Assembly (NCBI RefSeq): GCF_011492965.1
Contig: NZ_CP045121.1
Coordinates: 1,116,001 to 1,180,000 of the forward strand
DNA: 64,000 bases
From: Rubrobacter marinus
GTDB lineage: Bacteria > Actinomycetota > Rubrobacteria > Rubrobacterales > Rubrobacteraceae
Reading direction: 5' to 3'
Made by a program: the position numbers and the translations under genes. Shown piece by piece: positions 25,380 to 33,069 of the stretch. The first letter of the stretch is position 1; every line of letters starts with the position of its first letter. Below the pieces are notes generated by a model, which had not been told where the DNA came from, did no database searches, and worked only from the letters and a program-made list of their open reading frames with translations.

Positions 25380-26299
25380 GGTACGCGGGCCTCGTGGAGT
25401 ACGACGGGACGGACTTCGCCGGGTGGGCCGCCCAGCCTGGCCGCCGCACCGTCGAGGAGACGCTCGTCGGCGCCCTGCGGACCATCCTGCGCCAACCCGT
25501 CAAGCTGACCGTCGCGGGGCGCACGGACGCGGGCGTGCACGCCTCGGGTCAGGTCGTCTCCTTCGCGGCGGAGACGGACCTTTTGCCCTCCTCCGTCGCC
25601 TACAGGGCCACGGCCGTGCTCCCGCCCGACGTGGCCCTCAGGCGCTGCGCGACCGTTGACGACGGCTTCGACGCCCGCAGGGACGCCACGAGCCGCAGCT
25701 ACGAGTACCGCGTCGTCGACGACCCCATCCGTTCGCCGCTGGAGCGCCGGAGGGCGGTGCACGCCGTCCGGTCCCCGGACCCCGAGCTGCTCCGGGAGGC
25801 CGCGGCGCTGGTCCGGGGGACGCACGATTTTCGGGCCTTCACCCCGTCCAAGAGCCACCACGTTCGCTTCACCCGGGCCGTCGAGGAGTCGGGGTGGGAG
25901 GAGCGGGACGGTCTGCTCGTCTACCGCATCAGCGCGAACTCGTTTCTTTACGGGATGGTCCGCGCCCTCGTGGGCACGATGCTGGAGGTGGGGCAGGGGA
26001 GGCGCGAGCTCGCCGGGTTCGCCGAGCTTCTGGAGGGCCGCGAGCGGGGCGACGCCGGACCCGCCGCCCCCGCCCGCGGCCTCACGCTGGTGCGTGTGGG
26101 ATACGAAAATCCGGTCTTCGGAGGAGCGGCCCGTGAGGCAGAACCTGCCCGGCCGCCCCGGCGTAGACGTCGGGGCGGCCGGGAGACGCTTCGCGGGACG
26201 AGACGCGCTCCGACGCGCAGCGAAGGAACGCCCCCTCAGAGAGGGGGCGAAGGGTCGTCCTACCGTGGGAGACGTCTGCCCAGGGGCGTTGGGGGCTAG
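25376..26299 (+). CDS. truA: tRNA pseudouridine synthase A (C-terminus uncertain)
   Basis: TruA makes pseudouridine at positions 38-40 of tRNA anticodon stems. The product contains YDGTDFAGWAAQPGRRTVEE, the catalytic Asp in AGRTDAGVHASGQV, and FLYGMVRALVGTMLEVGQG. The family normally ends just after the GLTLVRVGYE segment (about 26105). Here the frame continues for some 60 low-complexity residues through two hairpins. A lost base near 26100 would let it stop at 26134-26136. The start overlaps ecfT, as in related genomes. Confidence 0.9.
   Translation: MRYAGLVEYDGTDFAGWAAQPGRRTVEETLVGALRTILRQPVKLTVAGRTDAGVHASGQVVSFAAETDLLPSSVAYRATAVLPPDVALRRCATVDDGFDARRDATSRSYEYRVVDDPIRSPLERRRAVHAVRSPDPELLREAAALVRGTHDFRAFTPSKSHHVRFTRAVEESGWEERDGLLVYRISANSFLYGMVRALVGTMLEVGQGRRELAGFAELLEGRERGDAGPAAPARGLTLVRVGYENPVFGGAAREAEPARPPRRRRRGGRETLRGTRRAPTRSEGTPPQRGGEGSSYRGRRLPRGVGG
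26148..26247. terminator. Two strong hairpins between truA and the convergent mntP-like gene
   Basis: A perfect 13-bp stem pairs 26148-26160 with 26171-26183. A second 8-bp stem with a 3-base loop pairs 26229-26236 with 26240-26247. They lie between convergent genes and can act on both strands. Neither has a long T run. Confidence 0.6.
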
Positions 26300-26302
26300 C
26301 TC

Positions 26303-26837
26303 CTAGTATCCCAGTACCAGCACGACCGCCATGATCGAGAGCCCCAGGCCGCTGAGGAGGTCTGCGCGGAGGGGTATGAAGCGGGCGACGAAGCCCCGAG
26401 TTGCAGGCCGGCGAACGTCGTCAGGGCCGTCATGGCACCGAAGACCGCCGCCGTGAACACCGGGGGGTAGCCGAGCATCCCGAGACCGGTGCCCGCGAGC
26501 AGGTTATCCAGGCTCAGGGAGAGGGGATACCCAGGAGCACCCAACGCTCGTCCAGCTCCTCCGGCGCCTCGCTCTGCAGGCTCCGAACCACGAGGTACAG
26601 GCCGAACACGAGCAGCACGATCGGCCCCACGAGGTCCGCCCACTCGCCGATCTCCTCCCCGAAGTAGCGCCCGATCAGCAGCCCCACCAGGGGCGAGAAG
26701 CCGTCCCACAGCCCGAACACCAGCGCTATCTTGAGCGCGCGCCGCAAGCTGAGCCCGAAGGCCCCGAGCGCGACCGCCAACCGGGCGTTGTCCAGGCTGA
26801 GGACGAGACCGAGGAAGAGCAGCGATACGACGGTCAT
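26303..26837 (-). CDS. MntP-family putative metal efflux pump (two frameshifts)
   Basis: This six-helix membrane protein belongs by sequence style to the MntP (DUF204) family of manganese exporters. The internal duplication is visible as two SLDN motifs, LVLSLDNARLAVALG and LSLSLDNLLAGTGLG, each near the start of a three-helix half. One base is missing at 26523-26526 and one at 26395-26398. The corrected length is 178 residues, normal for the family. Its ATG overlaps the pqqE stop by four bases, so it is translated with the pqq operon. The substrate metal in this setting is unknown. Confidence 0.75.
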
Positions 26838-27970
26838 GGCACCCTCCTCGAATACTCCAAACCGGTCGGTGAGTCGCTGCTTTTCCTCGTACGCACACGG
26901 GGGATAAGGTCCGCTACACCCGGCTCCGGGCCCTCGTTGGCGGCCCGTACCGCATCGGCCACGAGATCGTGGTCGGGCGAGAGGTGACAGACCGGATCGG
27001 TGCGGGCCGCGTCGCCGGTGAGCTGAAACGCCTGGCAGCGGCAGCCGCCGAAGTCGATCTCGCGGCGGTCGCAGCTCCGGCAGGGGTCGGGCATCCAGTC
27101 CGTCCCCCGGAAGCGGTTGAAGAGGGGCGACTCGTCCCAGATCCACTCCAGCGAGCTCTCGCGCACGCTGGCCCGGGGGAGCTCCAGGGTGTGCGCCGCG
27201 GGGCAGGGCAGGACGCCCCCGTTGGGCGTCACCGTAAGCTGCCGCTGGCCCCAGCCGTCCATGCACGGCTTGGGATAGAGGCTGTAGTAATCGGGGATGA
27301 CGTAGATAATCTCCATCTTCCCCTCCAGGCGCTCGCGCGCGGCGCGTACCACCGCCTCGGCCTTACCGAGCTGAGCCCTGCTGGGCATCAGGGCCTCGCG
27401 GTTGCGCCAGGCCCAGCCGTAGTACTGGGTATTGGCGAGCTCGATCCGATCGGCGCCCAACTCCTCGGCCAGATCGAGGAGGCCGCCTACCCTGTCGATG
27501 TTGTGGCGGTGGATGACCACGTTCAGGGTGAGCGGCCAGTCCATCTCCTTGACCATGCGGGCCGCCGCGACCTTGTGTTCGTAGGAGGTGGTGCCGGCTA
27601 TGCGGTCGGAGAGGGCCGGCTCGTCGGCCTGGATGCTTATCTGCACGTGGTCGAGGCCGGCGGCCCTTAGCCCCTCGGCCCGCTGGGGCGAGAGGCCCAG
27701 AGAGCTCGTGATGAGGTTGGTGTACAGGCCCAGGCCACGGGCGCTCGCCACGATCTCTTCGAGGTCGCGGCGCCCGAGCGGCTCGCCGCCCGAGAGGTGA
27801 AGCTGCAGGACGCCCAGGGCCCGCGCCTCGGCCAGCACCCTCTGCCACTCGGCCGTGGTCAGCTCCTCGCGGTAGTCCGCGAGGTTGAGCGGGTTGGAGC
27901 AGTACGGGCAGTGGAGCGGACAGCCGTAGGTGAGCTCGGCCAGCATGCCGTACGGCCTATTCACCGCCAA
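26834..27970 (-). CDS. pqqE: PqqA peptide cyclase (radical SAM)
   Basis: PqqE uses S-adenosylmethionine to join the Glu and Tyr side chains of PqqA, the first step of PQQ synthesis. The radical SAM cluster motif CPLHCPYC is at residues 18-25, followed by LSGGEPLGRRD. The C-terminal SPASM region with auxiliary-cluster cysteines includes LPCPAAH, MPDPCRSCDRRE and GGCRCQAF. The product has 378 residues and is intact. The start overlaps the pqqD end by 14 bases. Confidence 0.95.
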   Translation of the reverse strand: MAVNRPYGMLAELTYGCPLHCPYCSNPLNLADYREELTTAEWQRVLAEARALGVLQLHLSGGEPLGRRDLEEIVASARGLGLYTNLITSSLGLSPQRAEGLRAAGLDHVQISIQADEPALSDRIAGTTSYEHKVAAARMVKEMDWPLTLNVVIHRHNIDRVGGLLDLAEELGADRIELANTQYYGWAWRNREALMPSRAQLGKAEAVVRAARERLEGKMEIIYVIPDYYSLYPKPCMDGWGQRQLTVTPNGGVLPCPAAHTLELPRASVRESSLEWIWDESPLFNRFRGTDWMPDPCRSCDRREIDFGGCRCQAFQLTGDAARTDPVCHLSPDHDLVADAVRAANEGPEPGVADLIPRVRTRKSSDSPTGLEYSRRVP

Positions 27971-28238
27971 GCTCCACCCATCGCTTGGCGGCGAGCCGGG
28001 AAAGGAAGTCCCGCACCTCGTCGCCGACCACGCGGTCGTAGCGTCTGCCTAGCTCCTCCACGATCCCGTCGACCGTGCGCTCCCCGTCGCACAGGCCGAG
28101 GATGATCGCCCCTGTCTGGTTCAGGACCAGCACCCCCTCCGGGGCCAGCAGCACGTGCTGTTCGCGCACGGGGTCCCACTCCAGTCGGACCTGTCGTGCC
28201 AGATGGGGCCGATTCGTCGATCGTACCGCGATGCTCAT
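27957..28238 (-). CDS. pqqD: PQQ peptide chaperone PqqD
   Basis: PqqD binds the precursor peptide PqqA and presents it to PqqE. The 93-residue product contains RPHLARQVRLEWDPVREQHV, then VLNQTGAIILGLCDGERTV, both typical. The ATG at 28238 is chosen because AGGAGGTGG lies just upstream. An upstream in-frame extension exists but looks like non-coding leader. About 100 bases without a gene separate it from pqqC. Confidence 0.93.
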   Translation of the reverse strand: MSIAVRSTNRPHLARQVRLEWDPVREQHVLLAPEGVLVLNQTGAIILGLCDGERTVDGIVEELGRRYDRVVGDEVRDFLSRLAAKRWVELGGE

Positions 28239-28338
28239 GTCGCCACCTCCTGTGCCGTCGTGCGCCCCGCGTCCGCCAGGCGTGGCGCGGCCGAGCGGCA
28301 AGCCTGACGCTCGAGGCACGACGATCCGGTTGATGTGG

Positions 28339-29046
28339 TCAATGGTCTCCCTGCGGGGTGCTGCTCGGATAGGCCCTGTCGATGGCGTCCAGCATGCTCC
28401 ACAGCACGTCGCTCTTGAAGGACAGGGCCGCCACGGCCCGCGCCTGCTCGTCCGGTGTCCGGCAGTGCTCCATCACCACCTCCAGGGCGTGCTCCGAGTC
28501 GCGCGGGGCCTGCGTAAGGCGGGAGCGGAAGTAGGCCAGCCCGGCGGGGTCGATCCAGGTGTAGAAGCGCTCGAACGCCCTCAGGCGCTCGGCCATGAGA
28601 TCCGGCGCGAACAGCTCCGTCAGCGAGGAGGCCACCGCCTCGACCCACGGGCGGGTGCGGGCGAAGTTGACGTAGGCGTCGACGGCGAAGCGCGTCCCGG
28701 GCACGACGTGCCGCTCGTCCCACATCTCCTCCCGCGTCAGCCCCGCGGCCTCGCCCAGGCGCAGCCACGCCTCGATGCCCCCCTCGCTGTCCGCCGTTCC
28801 GTCGTGGTCGTGGATGCGCCGGATCCAGCGCCGGCGCACCTCGCGATCGGGGCAGTTGGCGAGGATGGCGGCGTCCTTGCGCGGGATGTTCTCCTGGTAG
28901 TAGAAACGGTTGGCTACCCAGCCCTGAATCTGCGGGCGGCTCAAGCGCCCCTCGTTCATCATCTCGTGGAACGGATGCCGGCTGTGATAGCGCTGCGACT
29001 GAGCGCGCAGGGCTCCGATGAAGCTCTCGGTGTCGGATACCACCAA
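28339..29046 (-). CDS. pqqC: Pyrroloquinoline-quinone synthase PqqC
   Basis: PqqC is the cofactor-free oxidase that catalyses the last ring closure and eight-electron oxidation to PQQ. The 235-residue helical product contains [43 protein letters not shown] and [17 protein letters not shown], all family hallmarks. It follows pqqB after two bases. Confidence 0.95.
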   Translation of the reverse strand: MVVSDTESFIGALRAQSQRYHSRHPFHEMMNEGRLSRPQIQGWVANRFYYQENIPRKDAAILANCPDREVRRRWIRRIHDHDGTADSEGGIEAWLRLGEAAGLTREEMWDERHVVPGTRFAVDAYVNFARTRPWVEAVASSLTELFAPDLMAERLRAFERFYTWIDPAGLAYFRSRLTQAPRDSEHALEVVMEHCRTPDEQARAVAALSFKSDVLWSMLDAIDRAYPSSTPQGDH

Positions 29047-29048
29047 CT

Positions 29049-29948
29049 TCAGATCTCCAGTTCTAGACCGTCCGCGGCCACTTCCATCCCATGCTCCTCG
29101 ACGATGCGCCGCTCGGGCGCGTCCTCGAGCAGGATGGGGTTGGTGTTGTTGATGTGGATGTAGATCTTGCGCTCGATGGGGAGCGGGGCCAACTGCTTCA
29201 AGCTACCGTCGGCGCCGCTGATCGGCAGGTGTCCCATGTCGCGCGACGTCTTGCCGGCGATGCCGAGCCGGATCAGCTCGTCGTCTTGCCAGCAGGTCCC
29301 GTCGAAGAGCAGGCATGAACAGCCTTCCAGCTGATCGCGCACCGATGCCGTCAACCTTTGCGCGCCCGGTACGTACACCAGGGCCCGGCCGGTGCGCCCG
29401 TCCGTGATCCGGTACCCCACCACGCTCTCTTCCCCCTCCCCGGTCCCGAAACGCGCCTGCTTGTCCGTGGGGACGTGGAAGGCCTGGTAGGAAAGACCAT
29501 CCGCCAGCGGCACCTCTACCCCCGTGGCGACCGGCCGCCACTCGACGCGAGCGTAGGCGCCGAGAATCCGGAGCACCGACGTGCCCCCGCAGAGGGTCTC
29601 GTGGACTGCCGCGGTGGCGTGTACCTCGACGTCGCCAGCTTCTCGCAGCAAGAGCAGCCCTAGAGTGTGATCCAACTCCGCGTCGGTGAGCAGCATGGCC
29701 TGCACCGGAGAATCCCTCACTCCCCGCGGGTGCAAGGCCGGGAAGGACTCGATCTGGGCGCGGATGTCGGGCGAGGCGTTGAGCAGAAACCACCGCCGGT
29801 AGTCGGCGCTCACCGCGACCGACGACTGGGTGCGCGGACGGCAGGGCCGCGAGCCGTCGCGCGCGGCACGACACTGAGGGCAGGAGCAGTTCCACTGCGG
29901 AAACCCTCCCCCCGCCGCCGCTCCGAGCACGCGCACCCACACACCCAT
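29049..29948 (-). CDS. pqqB: PQQ biosynthesis hydroxylase PqqB
   Basis: PqqB is a metallo-beta-lactamase-fold protein that hydroxylates the tyrosine-derived intermediate. The 299-residue product shows [19 protein letters not shown] with the zinc cysteines, [13 protein letters not shown] as the variant metal motif, and [12 protein letters not shown] 29948 directly abuts GGAGG. The in-frame GTG at 29942 is spaced six bases from it and would begin at VWVRVLG, closer to other PqqB starts, so the start may be six bases shorter. Confidence 0.93.
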   Translation of the reverse strand: MGVWVRVLGAAAGGGFPQWNCSCPQCRAARDGSRPCRPRTQSSVAVSADYRRWFLLNASPDIRAQIESFPALHPRGVRDSPVQAMLLTDAELDHTLGLLLLREAGDVEVHATAAVHETLCGGTSVLRILGAYARVEWRPVATGVEVPLADGLSYQAFHVPTDKQARFGTGEGEESVVGYRITDGRTGRALVYVPGAQRLTASVRDQLEGCSCLLFDGTCWQDDELIRLGIAGKTSRDMGHLPISGADGSLKQLAPLPIERKIYIHINNTNPILLEDAPERRIVEEHGMEVAADGLELEI

Positions 29949-29991
29949 CCTCCATCCGTCTTATCTCCCCACGGCAAGACGCAAATAGTAA

Positions 29992-30019
29992 GGGCGCCGG
30001 ACCGTTCGGCCCGGCGCCC
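29992..30019 (-). terminator. Hairpin between pqqA and pqqB (partial terminator)
   Basis: Reading on the minus strand, a perfect 9-bp GC stem (30011-30019 with 29992-30000) starts eight bases after the pqqA stop and is followed by TTACTATTTG. A weak terminator here would leave more pqqA transcript than pqqBCDE, as expected when a peptide is the substrate. Confidence 0.6.
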
Positions 30020-30026
30020 AGTCGGT

Positions 30027-30101
30027 CTACTCCGAGAAGACGTACGCAGTCACCTCAGCGCTGGTCCCGATCTCCTCGAACTCGGGGGTTTCCCACTCCA
30101 T
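30027..30101 (-). CDS. pqqA: PQQ precursor peptide PqqA
   Basis: This short gene encodes 24 residues, from MEWETPEFEEIG to EVTAYVFSE. Glu16 and Tyr20 in the EVTAY motif are exactly the two residues that PqqE cross-links and that become PQQ. An in-frame upstream ATG at 30116 would give a 29-residue form beginning MEVIA. Both ATGs carry their own GGAGGT Shine-Dalgarno sequence. The gene is too short to be found by usual length cut-offs but is certain from motif and place. Confidence 0.93.
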   Translation of the reverse strand: MEWETPEFEEIGTSAEVTAYVFSE

Positions 30102-30129
30102 GGCTATTACCTCCATGGCTATCACCTCC
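30098..30129 (-). repeat. Tandem 15-bp duplication of the pqqA ribosome-binding site and start codon
   Basis: The unit GGAGGTRATAGCCATGG (minus strand) occurs twice with a period of 15 bases. Each copy supplies a perfect Shine-Dalgarno and an ATG in the same frame. The two copies differ at one base, G or A. Confidence 0.85.
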
Positions 30130-30163
30130 TCTCACTGGACTCTGACGTTCGACCCATCGTGGC

Positions 30164-30191
30164 ACGCTGGGTGGCGTGCGCCACCCAGCGT
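30164..30191 (-). terminator. Terminator hairpin after the quinoprotein dehydrogenase
   Basis: A perfect 12-bp stem with a GTGC loop (30164-30175 with 30180-30191) begins 15 bases after the dehydrogenase stop. No T run follows. It may insulate the dehydrogenase from the pqqA transcript. Confidence 0.6.
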
Positions 30192-30205
30192 AGGAAAACT
30201 CGTGC

Positions 30206-31900
30206 TTATTCCTCCGGCAGAGCGAAAACGAAGAGGCCGGCTCCGTGGGGCCCCCCGATCATCCCGGGCAGGAACCCCTCGACCCAGCTGCCCCAGCCGA
30301 CGGGCACGGCTACGTACTGCCTCCCGTCGATGCTGTAGGTCACCGGGCTGCTGTGGTGGCCGGACCCGCATTGGAACGACCACAAGAGCTCCCCGGTACG
30401 CGCATCTAACGCGTTGAACTCACCCGAGGGCTCGCCGGCGAAGACGAGGTCCCCGGCGGTGGCGAGCACCGACGCGCACATCGGGATCTCGTTCTCCCAC
30501 CTCCAGACCTCCTCGCTCGTGGAGGCGCTGAAGGCGGTTACGGACCCCCGCATGTCCTCGGAGTCCACGGTGACGGCCGCCCCCCAGTAAGGGATGCCCT
30601 CCTTGAACTCCCTGCGCCGCCGCGCGACCGTCGAGCCGGTATCTTGCACCGGGACGTAGAAGAGATCCGTCCTCGGGCTGTAGGCCGCGTGCGTCCACTC
30701 CTTGGCGCCCGCCGGCCCCGGGTAGAAGTGGACGTTCTCCCCCTCTTTCTCGGGGTAGATCTTCGGCGTTACGTTGCCGTTGGCGTCGATCTCGCCCCAC
30801 GTGATGCGGTCGACGAAGGGCGTTACGCGGACGAGCTCGCCGTTCGTGCGGTCCAGGACGAAGAAGTACCCGTTCTTGTCGAAGTGGGCCAGGAGCTTGC
30901 GCCCGTCCTGCTCGAAGAGGATGCTCTCCATGTTGGAATCGTAGTCCCACAGGTCGTGCGGGGTGAACTGATAGTGCCACTGGATCGTGCCGTTGTCGAC
31001 GTCCACGGCGACGACGCTGTCGGTGAAGAGGTTGTCGCCCTCGCGGACTTCCCCGTCGAAGTCGGGCGCCGGGTTGCCGGTCCCCCAGAACAGCATGTTC
31101 AGCTCCGGGTCGAAGGTGCCCGTGACCCAGCAGTTTCCGCCGCCCCGCTGCCAGGCCTCGCCGTCGGCCGGCCAGGTCTCGGACCCCGGCTCGCCGGGCT
31201 TCGGGATCATGTAGCAGCGCCAGACGCGCTCTCCGGTGTTGATGTTGTAGGCGTCGAGGTGGCCGCGCGACCCGAACTCCCCGCCGGAGCTCCCCACGAT
31301 GACCATGTCCTTCACGACGAGGGGAGCGACCGTGGCGCTCTCGCCGGCCCGCACGTCACCGTGCACCGTATCCCAGAGCGCCTCGCCGGTCTCGGCGTCG
31401 AGCGCGACGACGTGGGCGTTCAGGGTGGCGACGAAGACCTTGCCCTCCGCCACGGCGACCCCGCGGTTCACGTTGCCGCAGCAGAGCGAGACGTCGAACG
31501 GGATCGCATGCTTGTACTGCCACAGCTGCTTCCCCGTCTTGGCGTCGACGGCCCAGACCCAGCCGTCCCAGCCCGAGACGTACATAACCCCGTCCACGAC
31601 GAGCGGGGTAGCCTCGAACGCATACGTCGAAGGACCTGCGTGGAGGCCCTGCGAGCCGAACTGGAAGACCCACGCCGGAGAGAGGCGCTTGACGTTCTCC
31701 GTGTTGATCTGGTCCAGCAAGCTGTACCGCTGCCCGTCGTAGTTGCCGTAGTAGGAGATCCAGTTCTGCGGCTCCCCCTCGCGGGCATTGAGGATGCGCT
31801 CGTACGTGACGTCCTTGGCTACCGGCGGCGCGGTCCCGACCTGGGCGGTCGAGGTCCCCAGCTTGATTGCCGGCGGCGCGTCTATGTATTCCTGCGTCAA
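30206..31900 (-). CDS. PQQ-dependent alcohol dehydrogenase with a lanthanide-type metal site
   Basis: This is an eight-bladed quinoprotein that oxidises methanol, ethanol or related alcohols. Family marks include the vicinal cysteines in SLCCGNVNRG (which stack on PQQ), several tryptophan-docking repeats and the ending AGLFVFALPEE. Metal ligands by comparison with MxaF/XoxF are Glu in GSSGGEFGSRG, Asn in WGTGNPAPD, and both aspartates in HDLWDYDSN. The second Asp marks lanthanide-dependent XoxF/PedH-type enzymes, whereas MxaF has Ala there. The 564-residue product has no recognisable signal peptide, which is odd for this family. It lies 13 bases after the cupredoxin-like gene. Confidence 0.9.
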   Translation of the reverse strand: MTQEYIDAPPAIKLGTSTAQVGTAPPVAKDVTYERILNAREGEPQNWISYYGNYDGQRYSLLDQINTENVKRLSPAWVFQFGSQGLHAGPSTYAFEATPLVVDGVMYVSGWDGWVWAVDAKTGKQLWQYKHAIPFDVSLCCGNVNRGVAVAEGKVFVATLNAHVVALDAETGEALWDTVHGDVRAGESATVAPLVVKDMVIVGSSGGEFGSRGHLDAYNINTGERVWRCYMIPKPGEPGSETWPADGEAWQRGGGNCWVTGTFDPELNMLFWGTGNPAPDFDGEVREGDNLFTDSVVAVDVDNGTIQWHYQFTPHDLWDYDSNMESILFEQDGRKLLAHFDKNGYFFVLDRTNGELVRVTPFVDRITWGEIDANGNVTPKIYPEKEGENVHFYPGPAGAKEWTHAAYSPRTDLFYVPVQDTGSTVARRRREFKEGIPYWGAAVTVDSEDMRGSVTAFSASTSEEVWRWENEIPMCASVLATAGDLVFAGEPSGEFNALDARTGELLWSFQCGSGHHSSPVTYSIDGRQYVAVPVGWGSWVEGFLPGMIGGPHGAGLFVFALPEE

Positions 31901-31913
31901 CCCTTTCCCCTTT

Positions 31914-32390
31914 CTAGACTCGTGGCTGGGCCGGGCGGTCGAGGCGCGCTTCGGCGGGTACGTCCCCCAGCACGACGATGGCCCCGAACAAGCCCTTCCC
32001 CTCGTCGTTGCCTACGTTGGAGCTGTACCAGTAGTAGCCCGGGCCGTCGAGGTCGAGGGTGACGGTTCCTCGCGAATGGTTCGGCAGCCACTGCCACACG
32101 TAGTCGCCGTTGCTCGGCAAGAGCGCGCAGTGGGTGTTCGTGTCGTCGTTGAGGAGCTCGATATCGATCTCGCCCCCATGAGGCATGACGAGGATCGAGG
32201 GCTCGTAGATCAACTCGTCTTCCGGGATGCGGATCGTGGCGCGCATGCGGCCGTCGGACCCCTCCTCGGCGTGCGCGAGGCCGCCTCCGTGGGTGAGCAG
32301 TCGACCTATCGTCGCCCTGTTTTGCTTGTCCAGCCCAAGCTCGCTTACTACCTCGGAGAGCACCTGCTCTTCTCTTTTGGCGGTAGTCAT
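31914..32390 (-). CDS. Cupredoxin-like PQQ-associated protein
   Basis: The 158-residue product has an N-terminal helical part with KREEQVLSEVVSELGLDKQ. A beta-rich domain follows, containing HGGEIDIELLNDDTNTHCA, DLDGPGYYWYSSN and KGLFGAIVV. The layout resembles a cupredoxin, but the type-1 copper ligands Cys-His-Met near the C-terminus are absent. It may therefore bind no copper. It resembles small PQQ-associated proteins I recall from mycobacterial quinoprotein loci, but I cannot confirm that match. ATG 32390 is fixed by AAGGAGGT upstream. It precedes the alcohol dehydrogenase by 13 bases and probably works with it. There is no signal peptide. Confidence 0.7.
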   Translation of the reverse strand: MTTAKREEQVLSEVVSELGLDKQNRATIGRLLTHGGGLAHAEEGSDGRMRATIRIPEDELIYEPSILVMPHGGEIDIELLNDDTNTHCALLPSNGDYVWQWLPNHSRGTVTLDLDGPGYYWYSSNVGNDEGKGLFGAIVVLGDVPAEARLDRPAQPRV

Positions 32391-32544
32391 CGGCTTGACC
32401 TCCTTCCCTGGGTTCCCCAACCCTTAGTAAGGAATAAAGAAACATAACGGGGGTTAAACCGGTATTCTGGTGGTCGCCATCGGCTTGGTGGTCGCCATCG
32501 GCTCGCCCTCCTCCCTGGGTTTCCCCAACTAGTTCCCCAACTAG
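32381..32544 (-). repeat. Duplicated leader/start segments upstream of the cupredoxin-like gene
   Basis: The segment around the true start (32381-32420) is repeated with changes at 32486-32530, including the purine-rich ribosome site and the GGGAAACCCAGG-like stretch. Within the second copy an 18-bp unit GGTGGTCGCCATCGGCT is itself in tandem (32470-32505). CCCCAACTAGTT is repeated near 32525-32544. This looks like slippage expansion. Confidence 0.6.
32454..32498 (-). CDS. 14-residue upstream mini-ORF
   Basis: On the minus strand, ATG at 32498 follows GGGAGGAGGG and opens a 14-codon frame (MATTKP, then MATTRIPV, stop TAA). It lies about 60 bases upstream of the cupredoxin-like gene, whose own start (ATGACTACCGCC after AAGGAGG) it resembles. 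It is either a leader peptide or a leftover of leader duplication. Translation is not proven. Confidence 0.35.
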   Translation of the reverse strand: MATTKPMATTRIPV

Positions 32545-32640
32545 TTTCTTCCCAACGGCCCCGAAGGTACCATACAAACGTATCTGTGGTCAATGTCATA
32601 TTTGTATCTTGTAAGCCGAATGAATGCTTGCCGGTTCATC
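32545..32640 (-). promoter_or_regulatory. AT-rich candidate promoter/operator for the PQQ dehydrogenase pair
   Basis: An AT-rich patch in otherwise GC-rich DNA lies upstream of the minus-strand leader. It includes the imperfect dyad ATAC-GTTT-GTAT and the related ATACAAATAT, plus TTGACC on the minus strand. Exact -35/-10 elements with good spacing are not clear. Confidence 0.35.
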
Positions 32641-32786
32641 CGTCGGCGGCGACGCTGCACATGGCGGAGGATTGCCCAGAGGCTCGGCCCCCGGGGGAAC
32701 GAAGTCGTCTCTATGCATCCGCAAACGACCGGTCCCCGAGGACACCGCTCCCTTCGCTAGGGTGGTAGCCCCCCGGAAGGAACGAC

Positions 32787-32969
32787 TTGAGTAGAGCGCG
32801 TGACGAGGAGGGATTCGAGCGGTCGTTCGACGTACGCGCAAGACCCGCCAGGCTCGCGCCGTGGAGGTTGGCGGCGGTACGAGCCATGCAAGACGCGGAA
32901 GGACTCTCGGATCGGCGGGCCGCCGAAGCGATGCGTGCCCGCACAGACCGGAAGTACGCTCCAGTTTAG
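32787..32969 (+). pseudogene. Relic of an IS1182-family transposase
   Basis: The 60-residue frame contains WRLAAVRAMQDAEGLSDRRA followed by AEAMRARTDRKYA. This matches the conserved N-terminal region of IS1182/DUF772 transposases (typically QFAEGLSDRQAAEAVR, then RIDWKYAL). The frame stops right after KYA, and no catalytic region follows. It is a short dead remnant. The surrounding gap from 32545 to 33069 holds no other gene that I can recognise. Confidence 0.7.
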
Positions 32970-33069
32970 TAGTCCGGGGCCACCGGGGAGTTCCGATGTC
33001 GACGCGGCGGTCCACGCCCCGGAAGTTCGGGCGGTCGCCCCGGCGCAGGAGCGGTGGGCAGAACGGGTC

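Noticed and set aside
30644..32062. A long plus-strand open frame across the quinoprotein dehydrogenase
   Set aside because: It is an antisense shadow: it is Val/Asp/Arg-rich, has no recognisable motif and covers a gene with complete family motifs.
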